Positions 24,500 to 34,108 of a DNA stretch of 64,000 bases are shown here, one piece after another; position 1 is the stretch's first letter, and every line of letters begins with the position of its first letter. The notes beneath the pieces were generated by a model. It ran no database searches and was not told where the DNA came from. It saw only the letters and a list, made by a program, of their open reading frames with translations. The DNA is from Trichopria drosophilae (taxonomy: Eukaryota; Arthropoda; Insecta; Hymenoptera; Diapriidae), in NCBI GenBank assembly GCA_030407085.1, contig CM059582.1, positions 140,819,501-140,883,500 of the forward strand. Direction: 5' to 3'. A program made the position numbers and the translations under genes.

Positions 24500-24660
24500 T
24501 CGCCATTAAAATTCCGGTAGTGCAAAAAGAAGCAATATAAATGGCGCCCAACGTGGGGCACAAACCCACGACCCTGAGATTAAGCGTCTTATGCTCTACC
24601 GACTGAGCTATCCGGGCGTCATTTATATCGCTTCTTTCTGCACGACCGGAATTTTACGGT
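24500..24660. repeat. Inverted repeat enclosing a tRNA-like sequence
   Basis: The left arm (24500-24541) and the reverse complement of the right arm (24618-24660) share AAAATTCCGGT, GTGCA, AAAGAAGC and ATATAAAT with few mismatches. The pairing continues into the tRNA acceptor stem, so a transcript could fold into a helix of about 45 bp capped by the tRNA cloverleaf. Such symmetric flanks are not expected at an ordinary tRNA locus. Confidence 0.75.
24542..24617 (-). tRNA. tRNA-Lys(CTT)-like sequence with encoded CCA, probably pseudo
   Basis: Read on the minus strand from 24617, GCCCGGATAGCTCAGTCGGT opens an acceptor/D-arm like that of animal tRNA-Lys. The anticodon loop is CGCTTAA, giving anticodon CTT, but position 33 is G instead of the near-universal U. 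The anticodon stem has an A-C mismatch and acceptor position 7 is mispaired. The T arm is GTGGG...CCCAC, the discriminator is G at 24545, and CCA is encoded at 24544-24542. Nuclear tRNA genes of animals lack encoded CCA, so it probably derives from a mature tRNA. On the plus strand the same bases form TGGCGCCCAACGTGGGGC, a classic tRNA-Lys primer-binding sequence. Confidence 0.65.
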
Positions 24661-25344
24661 ATTGTCCTCCGCCCGTGAAGCGGGCTTTGCAGCTTTTTCA
24701 GTGACGTACTCCCGGTAGGGCACGGACTCGCCCAGAGGAGGTCGGCTCCTGCCTCCTTCCTCGCCTGTAAACGGGGATCGCGAAATACCCTTCGGCGGCA
24801 CCGCACACATCCCGCACAAGCTACGACAAGGGGTGTAGGCAGGACACAATAAAATAAGATTATTTATTATAAAAAATGATATCGGGCCTTCCGCCCTTTT
24901 GAATTTTATTAACTCACAATAGTTGGCCCAAGGCCTTCTCACATCGTACAATTTGTTTGGCGTTCGCCCGCTCGATTACGAGTCCTCGCGTACTGCGGGT
25001 GTGCCCTCGACGTCGGCCTTGGCGTCTCGTCCTCGACGCCTGGTACGGTTGCTCTCCTCACTCCCTTGAAGGCTCGCGACTTGCTCTTTACTTCCTACCC
25101 GAAACTAGGTATTCTTATCCGTTCTATCGCTCATTCCTGCTTGAAGATTGCCTCGATATTGATTTCTGTTACTCTCGTCGGCCGCGTATTTCCGTGCGCC
25201 GTTGCCGGCGGCGATCGGGCATTTTCGGGGCCGTTCGTTTTTGTAACGATCCTATTATCGATCGATTCGCACTAATGTAACACTCCGCGCTCTCGCGACC
25301 GCGACACGACTCCTGGACAACGTAACGCCCCGTTACAGACCCCC
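24661..25344 (-). repeat. Probable LTR of a Gypsy-type element
   Basis: On the minus strand, TGTAACGGGGCGTTAC follows the gag end and begins a CpG-rich block. AATAAA signals lie within it (near 24910 and 24870), and the block ends near the tRNA-like inverted repeat. Position after gag, a TG start, high CpG and poly(A) signals suggest an LTR. The 3' border is uncertain, and no second LTR is seen for comparison. Confidence 0.5.
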
Positions 25345-25507
25345 CTCCTACCTCGGGATTACTCTGAAATCCCGTCTTAAAACTACCTTATCTTGGGATC
25401 AATAGTTTTTTCCAGGAAGTCGTCGCGATCGCTCCACGATCATTTCCAAGTTCACACTTACCTCCTCCTAAGATGGCGGGAAAGGGAGAGACTTGACTTT
25501 CCCCCAG

Positions 25508-25830
25508 TTACATCCATTCCCGGTAGCGCTCTGCACATCGAGGGCATCCGGGGATCGACAACCCCAAGAACCCGCAGTTCACACAGAACGGGCGAATCCA
25601 CAGGGCCGGGCAGGATTTCCATAGGTGCCTCTCGCGCCAGCAGTTGAAACACTACCCGGGAGGAGGATCTCGCTCGAAGTCATCGGGCAGCTCTCGCAGC
25701 CCGCCAAACATGATCCCTCGGGTGACCCACGGAGAAAGGGAAATCCCCCTGTCGATCCTGTTGATCCCTCGGCATCGGCGTGCCGATTTTTTGTAGCACT
25801 TTACTTTTGGCCTATATTGTTATTTCGTCG
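25508..25830 (-). pseudogene. Gypsy-type gag C-terminus with zinc knuckles
   Basis: The minus-strand frame ends in CFNCWRERHLWKSC (CX2CX4HX4C), then a second cluster CVNCGF...CPRCAERY and a stop at 25508-25510. A TAG precedes the first Cys in frame, so the gene is dead. The stop is followed within about 170 bp by the putative LTR, with no pol between. That suggests a gag-only or internally deleted element. Confidence 0.6.
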
Positions 25831-25879
25831 TTAAGGGTAGTTTTCTGATGAAAGGGTGACAGCATCTAATCCAAGAATG

Positions 25880-26090
25880 ATATATTTCAGAAGCACCTAA
25901 AAAGCACCTAATTATCACGCTAATACTGATACTTGATGTTTTCTCCTTTGCCGATTTTGACTTCATGTTCTGCTGGCTTGTATCACGCTGGCAGTGTAAG
26001 TTTGTTAGTTTATTTCTGGAGAACCCCGAAAAGCACCTAATTTTTAATTGGAGCACTTAATTAGCACCTAAAAGACACCTAATTTTGGTA
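25880..26090. repeat. Cluster of AGCACCTAA words, imperfect tandem duplication
   Basis: AGCACCTAA occurs several times (about 25890, 25902, 26032, 26064). Two larger blocks share the order CACCTAAT, then a TTTTCGATTT/CGATTTTGA block, then TGT-CTGCT-GCTTG. It looks like a degenerate two-unit tandem. No function inferred. Confidence 0.45.
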
Positions 26091-26173
26091 TACTTTATTT
26101 TCGATTTCCACGACCCTGTCCTGCTAGCTTGATACACGTATTTTTCTGATGCTTCACAAAACATCTTACGTAT

Positions 26174-27450
26174 TCAGCTAGAACATCGTGGCTGCGTTCT
26201 ATACTGGCGCATGACCGTGGGTGTGACAAACGTTTTTATTTTAAAAAGCGTGGTGAACTCCTGGAAAACGCTTGACATGAAATTTCTTCCCTGGATCTTC
26301 CTTAGGATCGCTCCAGGTACACCAAATTGGCAGATGAATTTTCTCGTTAGGGCTTTAGCAACGGAAATTCCGATGACCTCGGGCAGGGCTACTGCCAATA
26401 AATATTAGTAGATCGTTGATAGTCAGAACGAATCTGTTCCCATCATCAGACACGATCGTTGGACCCCAAACATCCAACGCCACTTTATCAAAAGCTTCCA
26501 CTGGTGTATCCGTGATGATCATTGATAGTCGAATCTTAGTGCGCTTTGTCTTCTTGCTTTGACAAACGCTACATCGTTTCACCACTTCCTCCTCATCTCT
26601 CTTCATATTTCGCCAATAGTGGGTACGACTCAAAACGAGATGAGTCTTTGTAATACCCTTATAACCACCTATTGCCGAACAATGGTATTCCTTGATAATT
26701 GAGTATCGGTCGGGTGCTGGTGGAACTGCCACTATATTTCTGAAGAATATCATGCTAACCTTTTTTCGATGTAAAATGTGAAAATCTCAGCGATTGTCCA
26801 CCACGAGAGCATCTCGAAATCATAACCAACGTGTATTGCTTTGACACTTGAATCCAGTATTTCTCTATTTAGTTTTTCACGCAAGATGTTATCGCACTCT
26901 TCGTTGCCATTTCGTCGATGGATCGTTTCAATACCAATCGAAATATCGTAAACTTGCCAGATTTGGTTACTATGATTTCGCCCATAGTAGGACTCGCTTG
27001 CTCTAAGTTTTTTGAATGTACCAGCGATTTCTCGACTAGCAATTTCCCTACTTCGCTGTCCAGTTTACAATCAGCCGTAGTGAAGAATGCGATGTTCCCT
27101 TTCTCATTTGTCAAGTGACGGTTTGAAAATTTCATAATAGGCTCTACTAATTCTGGAAGATTCCTGTCAAGGGTCTCGGGATCTTGAGGTTCGGATTCAC
27201 GATCCCTCTCGTCGAAGGAGTCTGGAAGAGCGAAATTTGCTGGGTCCGAACTACGAAGGTCACTCTCGTCGTTAGACGATTGTTTGATGGGAAAACCATC
27301 ATCATCGGGGAGTCCATCACCCGGATCAGGAGCTGTGCTACTAAATTCTGTACAGAAGGTTAACAGTGCTCTATACAGAGTGAAATGCAATCTCTGCAGG
27401 TGTAAACGGTACCACCTGGCCGTCTCGGATGTTCGAATAGGTATAATCAA
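26174..27450 (-). pseudogene. Ty3/Gypsy pol fragment: integrase with upstream macro-like segment
   Basis: At 27450-26869 a frame holds an acidic stretch and then KGNIAFFTTADCKLDSEVGK and GEIIVTKSGKFTIF. This resembles the macro-like segment I recall in some insect Gypsy polyproteins. At 26753-26355 comes the integrase zinc-binding region (HCSAIGGYKG..., CSVCQSKK) and the first catalytic Asp in ALDVWGP. After a frameshift (26398-26174) the core continues with RKFICQFGVPG and KIQGRNFMSS, where the expected second Asp (DQG) reads IQG. The frameshift and lost Asp make it inactive. No RT is seen upstream. Confidence 0.75.
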
Positions 27451-27459
27451 TGTATAATA

Positions 27460-28019
27460 GAAATGTCATTTAATCTGTATGTAATTTAAATTCCGTCAAA
27501 ATCCTTTTGAACAAGCTTGCCCTTGAGCGGGAATCGTCGCGTGGGTAGTCAGCATTCTGAGCAACACATTCGCTTCACCGTTTTTACTTCTGTCTATGCA
27601 CGGTCGTGTCTGTACGCTTTATCCGCAAATGGGGACAATAATCGAGCATTTTATCGATTCCGTAATCGGTGAAATATTCTCTGTCTGTCGGACACTTTTG
27701 TGCTCCGCCTGTCGGAAACACCTATGTTCTCAGTGAATAAATAAATCGATCTGCAGTGAACATGCGTCTTTACACCAATCCATGTTCCAATCTTCTCCCA
27801 ACCAGCCGGTACTACACGCGCAAAATCACGCACCAGGAAAAAACATTGCGATTGGCCCATTATCATGGTCCTTCGAGCTGAATACTGGACGAATTAGTAA
27901 GATTCTGAATTTTGTGGCTTAAGTAGTGAAAAAAGATTCGTAGCTTCAGTGGATATTTAATGACTAAAGTGACGAAGGAGATTTGTGATAAATTTTTAAA
28001 TAGAACTTTGAAGAAGCAT
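27460..28019. other. Spacer, possible retroelement flank
   Basis: No gene recognised. AATAAATAAATC near 27736 and a moderately GC-rich stretch at 27520-27720 could belong to an LTR of the neighbouring Gypsy fragment, but I cannot find borders. Confidence 0.25.
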
Positions 28020-28700
28020 ATCGTTACTTAATTCGTCATAAATTGGTTGTATGGCTTGTAAAACATCGCTTGGAAGTGGTTTGTAATCGCATTTAAATGC
28101 TGTTATCTCATTCTTGGCCAAAGCTCGTTGCCAAGCCCACCACGAGTCTGTACTGCTCGGGCACTTGTCATGCTGCGGATTCTCATCTGAAGAGCTGTAA
28201 TAGTAATACGTGGCCCATATTGCATTCTTCGTGTTTTCAACGGAATCTGTATCTCGTCTAATAGCTAAACCATAGTATATAGTTAGTCGATTATTTTGGC
28301 CGTGAGTTTGCCTTTACCAGAAAGCGTTTTCTTCTTGATTAATTTTCCATTCGTTTTGATTTCTTCAACAGTATTTTTCACGAGGTTGCGCAAGCGTGTG
28401 CCCATTCGCTTTTGGACGTGTCCAACACATTCGTTTTTATGAATTTCACAGTCTTCTCCATACGGCTTGGAATTTTGTACACCGGCGTATAGTTGTGAAT
28501 CGCCGTCCCCTATGTAGTATTTGAATACCAAGAAATTGACCAAAATTAAAAAAACAAGCTTAGTCAAATGATGTTTTTTCGCAAGTAATACCAAACTTAT
28601 GTGCTTTTTTTCCTTGAGCTCCCATCATGAATTTCCTTTTAAAAGCGCACCTTACACTCTACATTTTTTAGAGCAACAAATTAGCTATTCCTGCTTATTC
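28020..28700 (-). pseudogene. Mutator-like transposase remnant, second copy
   Basis: The minus frame (28594-28283) reads YYIGDGDSQLYAGVQNSKPY, then ECVGHVQKRMGTRLRNL and LSGKGKLTAKIID. After a frame change it continues LTIYYGLAIRRD, NTKNAIWATYY, CPSSTDSWWAWQRA and LQAIQPIYDELS down to about 28020. The block order matches the relic at 10661-11368, so the two share a family. The GDGDS motif gives the N-terminal half missing there. The Cys of DSWC is Trp here, and the C-terminal NESFN region is absent. Confidence 0.6.
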
Positions 28701-28709
28701 ACTCGAAAT

Positions 28710-29340
28710 TCACTCCAACAAGAGTGAATAATTCACTCTTTAATAGAAGTGGCTTAAAAAATATTACTTTCTGTAGAGTCAACAAAGTCAACTGTTTATT
28801 TATTTCTTTTTGTACAAAAGTATACGGGTCATAAACCCTTTACAATATTTACATTAACGATGGCGCATTAAATATATGTTTGAGTTTTTATATTTATGTT
28901 TTACATTTGGCATGAGAGATGTTCGTCGTTGAAGCCCAATTAGTGTGCTACAATATCGTGTACAGGCGCAAGGCGACTAATTACTACTTTTGTGTACTGT
29001 ATTAAAATGTTTTCTTCATAATTTGTTAAAATCATTGATAAACATAAAAATATGTATTTCAATTTGGTAATTCCACATTACATCCAACAAAAAGTAAATT
29101 CCTATTTTTTTTTATATGGGCTGCAATTTTGTCCGTGATTTATTTATAAAAAAAAGGCGATATGTATATTTTGTATTTGACTGAAATATTTTTTGTTACT
29201 GCTCAGTTTTAAAGAAATAAATTTTGGCTATAAATAATGAAGTTGTTAATATTAATATTTAACCCTCCTGAGCACGAGTTTGTCTTTTCCCATAAAGAAA
29301 CAATGTAGTGTGGACAAGTATACTAGTTCTTATGCACAGT
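28710..29340. other. AT-rich spacer
   Basis: No gene recognised. TTCACTC words repeat at 28700-28735. The stretch 29262-29340 (CTCCTGAGCAC, TTTTCCCATA, GAAACAATGTAG) is repeated at 45190-45262, marking a small dispersed repeat. Confidence 0.4.
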
Positions 29341-29349
29341 ACGGTTAAT

Positions 29350-30450
29350 ATCTCCGGTTGTAATAAACGTAGAGACTTTTCTTACAAACGATCATCGTTT
29401 TTTATCAATTATTGACATAAAAAAAATTTCAAAAACGCTTTTAATAAAAAATTTGATCATTTTCGAATGTTTCATGTTTCATGTTTAATAACTTTCGACA
29501 AGTTAAAGGATAAAGGAAAGGAATTATCCCCCGCTTTAATGACATTTTTTTGCCTATTCGCGGGTCGGCTCCCGGGTGGATTGGTCGGACAGACTTTCAA
29601 AGACATTTCAAGACAATACTTTTTTAGACAAACACAAGGATCACCCACCCAGAGCCAGTCCCCCCATTACTGCGCCCCGTAGAGCGACTTGACCCCTCTG
29701 TATCGCATTTGCGCGGAGTCTGGGAAACCTACGGAAAACCCAGACAGATACAGTCGACGAACTACTTTATCATCAGAGTATACCCTCTGATGGTAAAGCA
29801 GCCCTGTCTCCCACTCAGCAATCGGCCTGCTATCTTTGCCGTAGCGGGCGCAACGCTCATTTTTTTATTATTCATAGTCACCTTTCCAAGTATGGATCCC
29901 TATCAGGAACCTTTCACTTGAAAGAGCGACTGTGCGTCGCACCGACCACAGGGCAATTGCTGTTGGTTAACTTTCGACAAGTTATAGTAATCATATTTTT
30001 GCTTAATGCAGGATAACTTTTTACATTTTGTTCCGTCAGCTTGGATCCGTCACTGTGAATTATGCTAATCTGAGGCCAGAATCGTCATCAACAACCCAAA
30101 AAATATCCGCGTATCAAATTTCATCTGTATTTCTAGGAAAGAAAAGTTTATGCTTCAAATGGTGAAATATTATAACTTATTTTTTCGCGTCAAACATAGA
30201 TAAAGTAAACTTTCGATTTCGACACTTTTTTAAAGTATATCAATATATTTGAAATTCTTAAGCGCCATGTTACATCCTTCATTTTTCAATTTTGATGTTA
30301 CATTGTGAGTGAGTAATAACAAATCAATCTCGATTTAATTATTTACTTTCATTCCGCCATATTGGATCCACCATTTTTAATTTTGTAAATTAGATTTTTG
30401 AATATCCGATTTCAGATTCGGACTGTGACGACGTCACTGTGTCGACGTAG
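29350..30450. repeat. Repeat Y, first copy (carries a 462-bp insertion)
   Basis: 29350-29505 plus 29985-30450 aligns in the same orientation with 37200-37546 plus 39264-39450. Shared phrases include AATATCTCCGGTTGTAAT, TGCAGGATAACTTTTTACAT, GGCCAGAATCGTCATCAAC and ATATCAATATATTTGA. The two copies carry different insertions, so each is the empty site for the other. Downstream it merges into CCATATTGGATCC-family units (30360-30730). Confidence 0.85.
29506..29967. mobile_element. 462-bp structured insertion of unknown type, 17-bp TSD
   Basis: TAACTTTCGACAAGTTA occurs on both sides (29489-29505 and 29968-29984). Repeat Y copy two has it once, in near-identical form. The insert is GC-richer than its surroundings and has at least two clean hairpins: GTCTGGG/CCCAGAC (29718-29745), and 14-bp arms at 29765-29778 and 29785-29798 with one C/T difference. 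There is no convincing ORF, TIR or poly(A). The long duplication suggests retroposition of a structured RNA or a SINE. Confidence 0.7.
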
Positions 30451-33400
30451 TTATACGTTATCGATTAGACTGTAATATGGCAAATCATGGTTTTTAAGGT
30501 AGCTGGATCCGAATCTGACATCGGATATTCAAAATTCAAAATGGCAGATCCAATATGGTGAACGCATGTTCTTAAACTAATTCGATTTTGACGAAAGTGA
30601 GGACCTAGGGGTAATTGAGGTCGCTGAATCGGAATATGAAATCCGCTTTCAAGAATTCAAAATAGTGGATCTAATATGGTGGACGCAAATTCGAAAAATG
30701 GACGTTCGTGATGGCGGATTTAAAATTTGAGTCCTAATTCTAAGTTTCTCACGCTGTATAAATTCAGTAGATGTCAATGGCATTTTTAGTAAAGTAATAT
30801 TTTTAATTCATAATTCTTCTTTAAAAAATTAGAATATTGTTTTAAAACACATTTTTGCTCTCTTGAAACTTATAAGAAGATGCTTCATCTCTCATTTTAA
30901 AACTGGAAGGTTTGCAACAAGCAGTGATTACGATGAACCCGTAGCAGAGTTTATTTACAGTTTCAAATGGGACGATCATGATTGTTTTAAGCCTTCATGG
31001 TGAATTTTTTTCAAGGCAAAAGAAAGGAGCAATTTAAATGTCAATTACGATCTTTTTTGAGTCAAACAAATAATAAGAGTAAACAACATAAATATTAACG
31101 AAATAGATTCAGCAACAATCTGATGATGGTTCTGAGCGTATTTTTTATCACATGCAACAACAAAAAATTTTACAAATTTTGTTATGAAGTTTTGTTATAT
31201 ATGAGAATATTACAGACATTAAGAAATTAGTGTTTCGAATTAACTGCTGTTCCAGTGCAGTGGGATGCTCAACATTTTCCACGAAGGAGGAGGGATTTGT
31301 TTTAATTCCCTTCAGTAACACAACGAATCTATTTAGGATTTTGAACACAGCAAGCGTATTTGTTTTAAACGTGTTCTTTTGAAGCCATTAAGTATTGTTA
31401 TAAAATTAATGAAATCCCTCTTTTTTTGTGTGCTTCATTTTCTTTCTTCTAGCGATTGGTTTAGTCAATCACAACCGAAGTTTTCTTCTTCATATAGGAA
31501 TAGAAAGTATATTTATTTATTACAATAAGAAAATTTATTGAACCGATGAAACGTGATCCGATAGCCACAATGATATGTATTTTTTACACAGATTAAATAT
31601 ATCACTATTACTATGAACATTTCATTGTGTTAATTATATTCATAAAATATTTTTCCATTCAATAAACACTTACTAACGTAAAAAAAATCGTAGTAATATT
31701 AAAATATTTCATCCGTTGAAATAATACATTTCATTGTGCTATCGATCGTACGTTGTATTGTGCAATGAATTTTTTGCAGTATATGTAGCTTAACCGGCTT
31801 AAATTACGCTCAAATTCTAAAGAATATCTAATTTTTGTTACTACATTTTAATTGCATGATAAACTATTCTTAAGACTTTGCAGTCGAACAAGGTTTCCTT
31901 TTGTTACTTCTTGCAATTCGCTAACTATTGGTCCTAATTCAAGATTTTTGCTCAGTATTTATAGCGTTTTATTGTAAGTAAACTTCGTTTTTCCTTCACT
32001 AAAAGGAACCAATTAATTAATGAATATAGAAATTACGATACCTTACTTAACTTTGTAAACATTTTAGAGTTCTAATGATAACATTACTTATTTCGCTATA
32101 TTTTGATTACTAATAAAGGTTTCATGGTATTTTTTCGTTAGCGATCTAATAAGAAAATAAAAATCAACAGCTTTGACTTGCAATTTGAAAATAATAACCA
32201 GCGTAAACAGGCATTAATCTCTGGATAATGAAATGAACGTACTCGAATCCTGGAGGAATTTTTATTCCGGAGTCCAACGCTGGTTATTATTTATAATTTG
32301 TAGGCCAAATCTGATGATTTTTTTTTGATAACAAAGGTTGGAATTGATATTGAATATTAATCGTTCTAAACCAATAAAAGTGATCAAAAGATACAAATGA
32401 TAATGAGTATTAAGCTCTCAATTGGTTCAGAGATTGGCTAGTTTGTTGCTTGAATGTTTTTAGAAAGGTAGATAGAAGCCGAAGCTTCATGCATATTCAA
32501 TGATACTTCCAACTCCTCCGGTATGGAGGGAAACACACCCTCACATATAATCCGTCGACTCTCTTCGACTCCCTTTAAACCATTCTTACGATGTCGGTAC
32601 ATGTAACGAAATAAATGTGATGATTTCATAGAAATATTATTTTATATATCCTTATAATTTTAAATATTGAGCTGTTGAAAAAATTGAATTTCATTTTTGC
32701 AATATGGTACAATTAAATTTTTATTACATATCGGAATTTGTATTTATATGAAAAAAATGAAATTCATAAATTTTCTAAAAGGCATTTTGAAATATGATTT
32801 ATGGTCAGATTAGTATCACTGTCATCCTTAATAATTGCAGAATATTAATGTGAGATAATTTAAATTATTTGAAACTTTTATTTTTGGAAAATATATAATA
32901 GAGTTAAAATTTGTGTTGAAAGATAAAGATAGACTTTATAAATTATTAATACAGATAAACATAGGAACAATATAATGTAATGAACACGTGCCTAAAATTG
33001 TAAGCGATATCAAACATCTGGAAATGTAATGATTTCATTTTTACAGGTAATAATTTCGATGAGAGAGTCGCCAAATATTCAATAACGTTTTGATTCTATG
33101 CATCTAAAAATATACGGAAATTCATCAGGAGTTGTAAATTGCAGAATGATAATTACATTTATGACAATTAATTTCATTACTGTAAATATTTTCTATAAAA
33201 ATAATTAATTCAGACCAAAGAATTGTATAAAACCATGCTTAGTGACAACGTAAGTGTAGATTGCTATACATTAATTTATTCAGTACACAATTCGGATTAG
33301 ATATTTGCCTAGGGACCACGTGTCCAGGGCATAATAAACGTTTTCAATCAATCAATCAAGTATTCAACTTTCTCATGAGAGTAATAATTTAATCCTTCAC

Positions 33401-33640
33401 AAGTGTTAAGAATATTTAAAGGTATATTTAATATTCTTTAGGTAATATAAGTGAAAAATGGTATACTTTTTCAGGAAGTTATATAAAATACGCAATTACT
33501 ATTTCAGAACGATATTGTATTTACGAGAAAAATGAGTAATTTTATTTTTTCGTTGTTAAAATGGTGGCTTATGAGAAATAGCACTTTTTTGTATACTTTG
33601 ATGAAATGTTATAAAATTCATGACAAACAAATATTACCAA
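30451..33640. other. Long AT-rich spacer
   Basis: 30451-30730 holds more CCATATTGGATCC-family units in both orientations. The rest is AT-rich with no motif-bearing frame. Near 33290-33350, CCACGTGTCCAGGGC, then an AATAAACG signal and three TCAA repeats look like the 3' end of a LINE or SINE, but the body is not recognisable. Short minus frames at 31348-31148 and 32629-32438 have no known motif. Confidence 0.4.
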
Positions 33641-33646
33641 CAATTG

Positions 33647-33872
33647 TTTAATAGTCTACCCGTCAGGCGAGAAAAAAAAGTCGATTTTGGCGAAAAATTT
33701 TAACAGTGTTCTGACCATAGGAAATTGTAGTATTGGTGGTACAAGTTAAAGGAAAAATAGTCCTAATATTGTCAGATTGGAACCAGTGGAGTAGGGGGAT
33801 GAAAGTGGTGAAAATCACGATTTTCAACGTTCAGGAGCAATTTACGGCGAAAGCATTCTATTGAAAAATATG
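33647..33872 (+). repeat. 226-bp repeat, inverted partner at 42205-42425
   Basis: It begins TAGTCTACCCGTCAGG and ends near AAATATGGAA. The reverse complement of 42205-42425 matches it almost throughout, including GTAGTATTGGTGGTAC and GAAAATCACGATTTTC. The pair brackets 8.3 kb holding the piggyBac and Penelope copy B. It could be the TIR pair of one large element or two separate short elements. Confidence 0.7.
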
Positions 33873-34108
33873 GAACTATTTCAAATTGTTTTCACTCACA
33901 GGCACCAGGTTGTGGAATTCCTTGCTCATCAACATTCGTGAATCATCTTCTGCTTAACATTCATTCGTAATCATTCCATATTTTACTCACCGTTGTGCTG
34001 CTTAAAATTACGACCAGTGTTTAGTATTTTAATGAAATTACTGTACTTATCTCAAATTATCGCCATACCATCTCATCCTTATGAATTCAAGAATCGAGTT
34101 AGTTTTAA

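Noticed and set aside
24542..24617. Functional tRNA-Lys gene
   Set aside because: G at position 33, stem mismatches and encoded CCA argue against a working gene, so it is listed as tRNA-like, probably pseudo.
25880..26090. AGCACCTAA cluster as telomeric-type repeat
   Set aside because: Spacing is irregular and the word differs from the insect TTAGG telomere repeat.
31148..32629. Short minus frames at 31348-31148 and 32629-32438
   Set aside because: About 65 codons each, AT-rich context, no motif or splice support.
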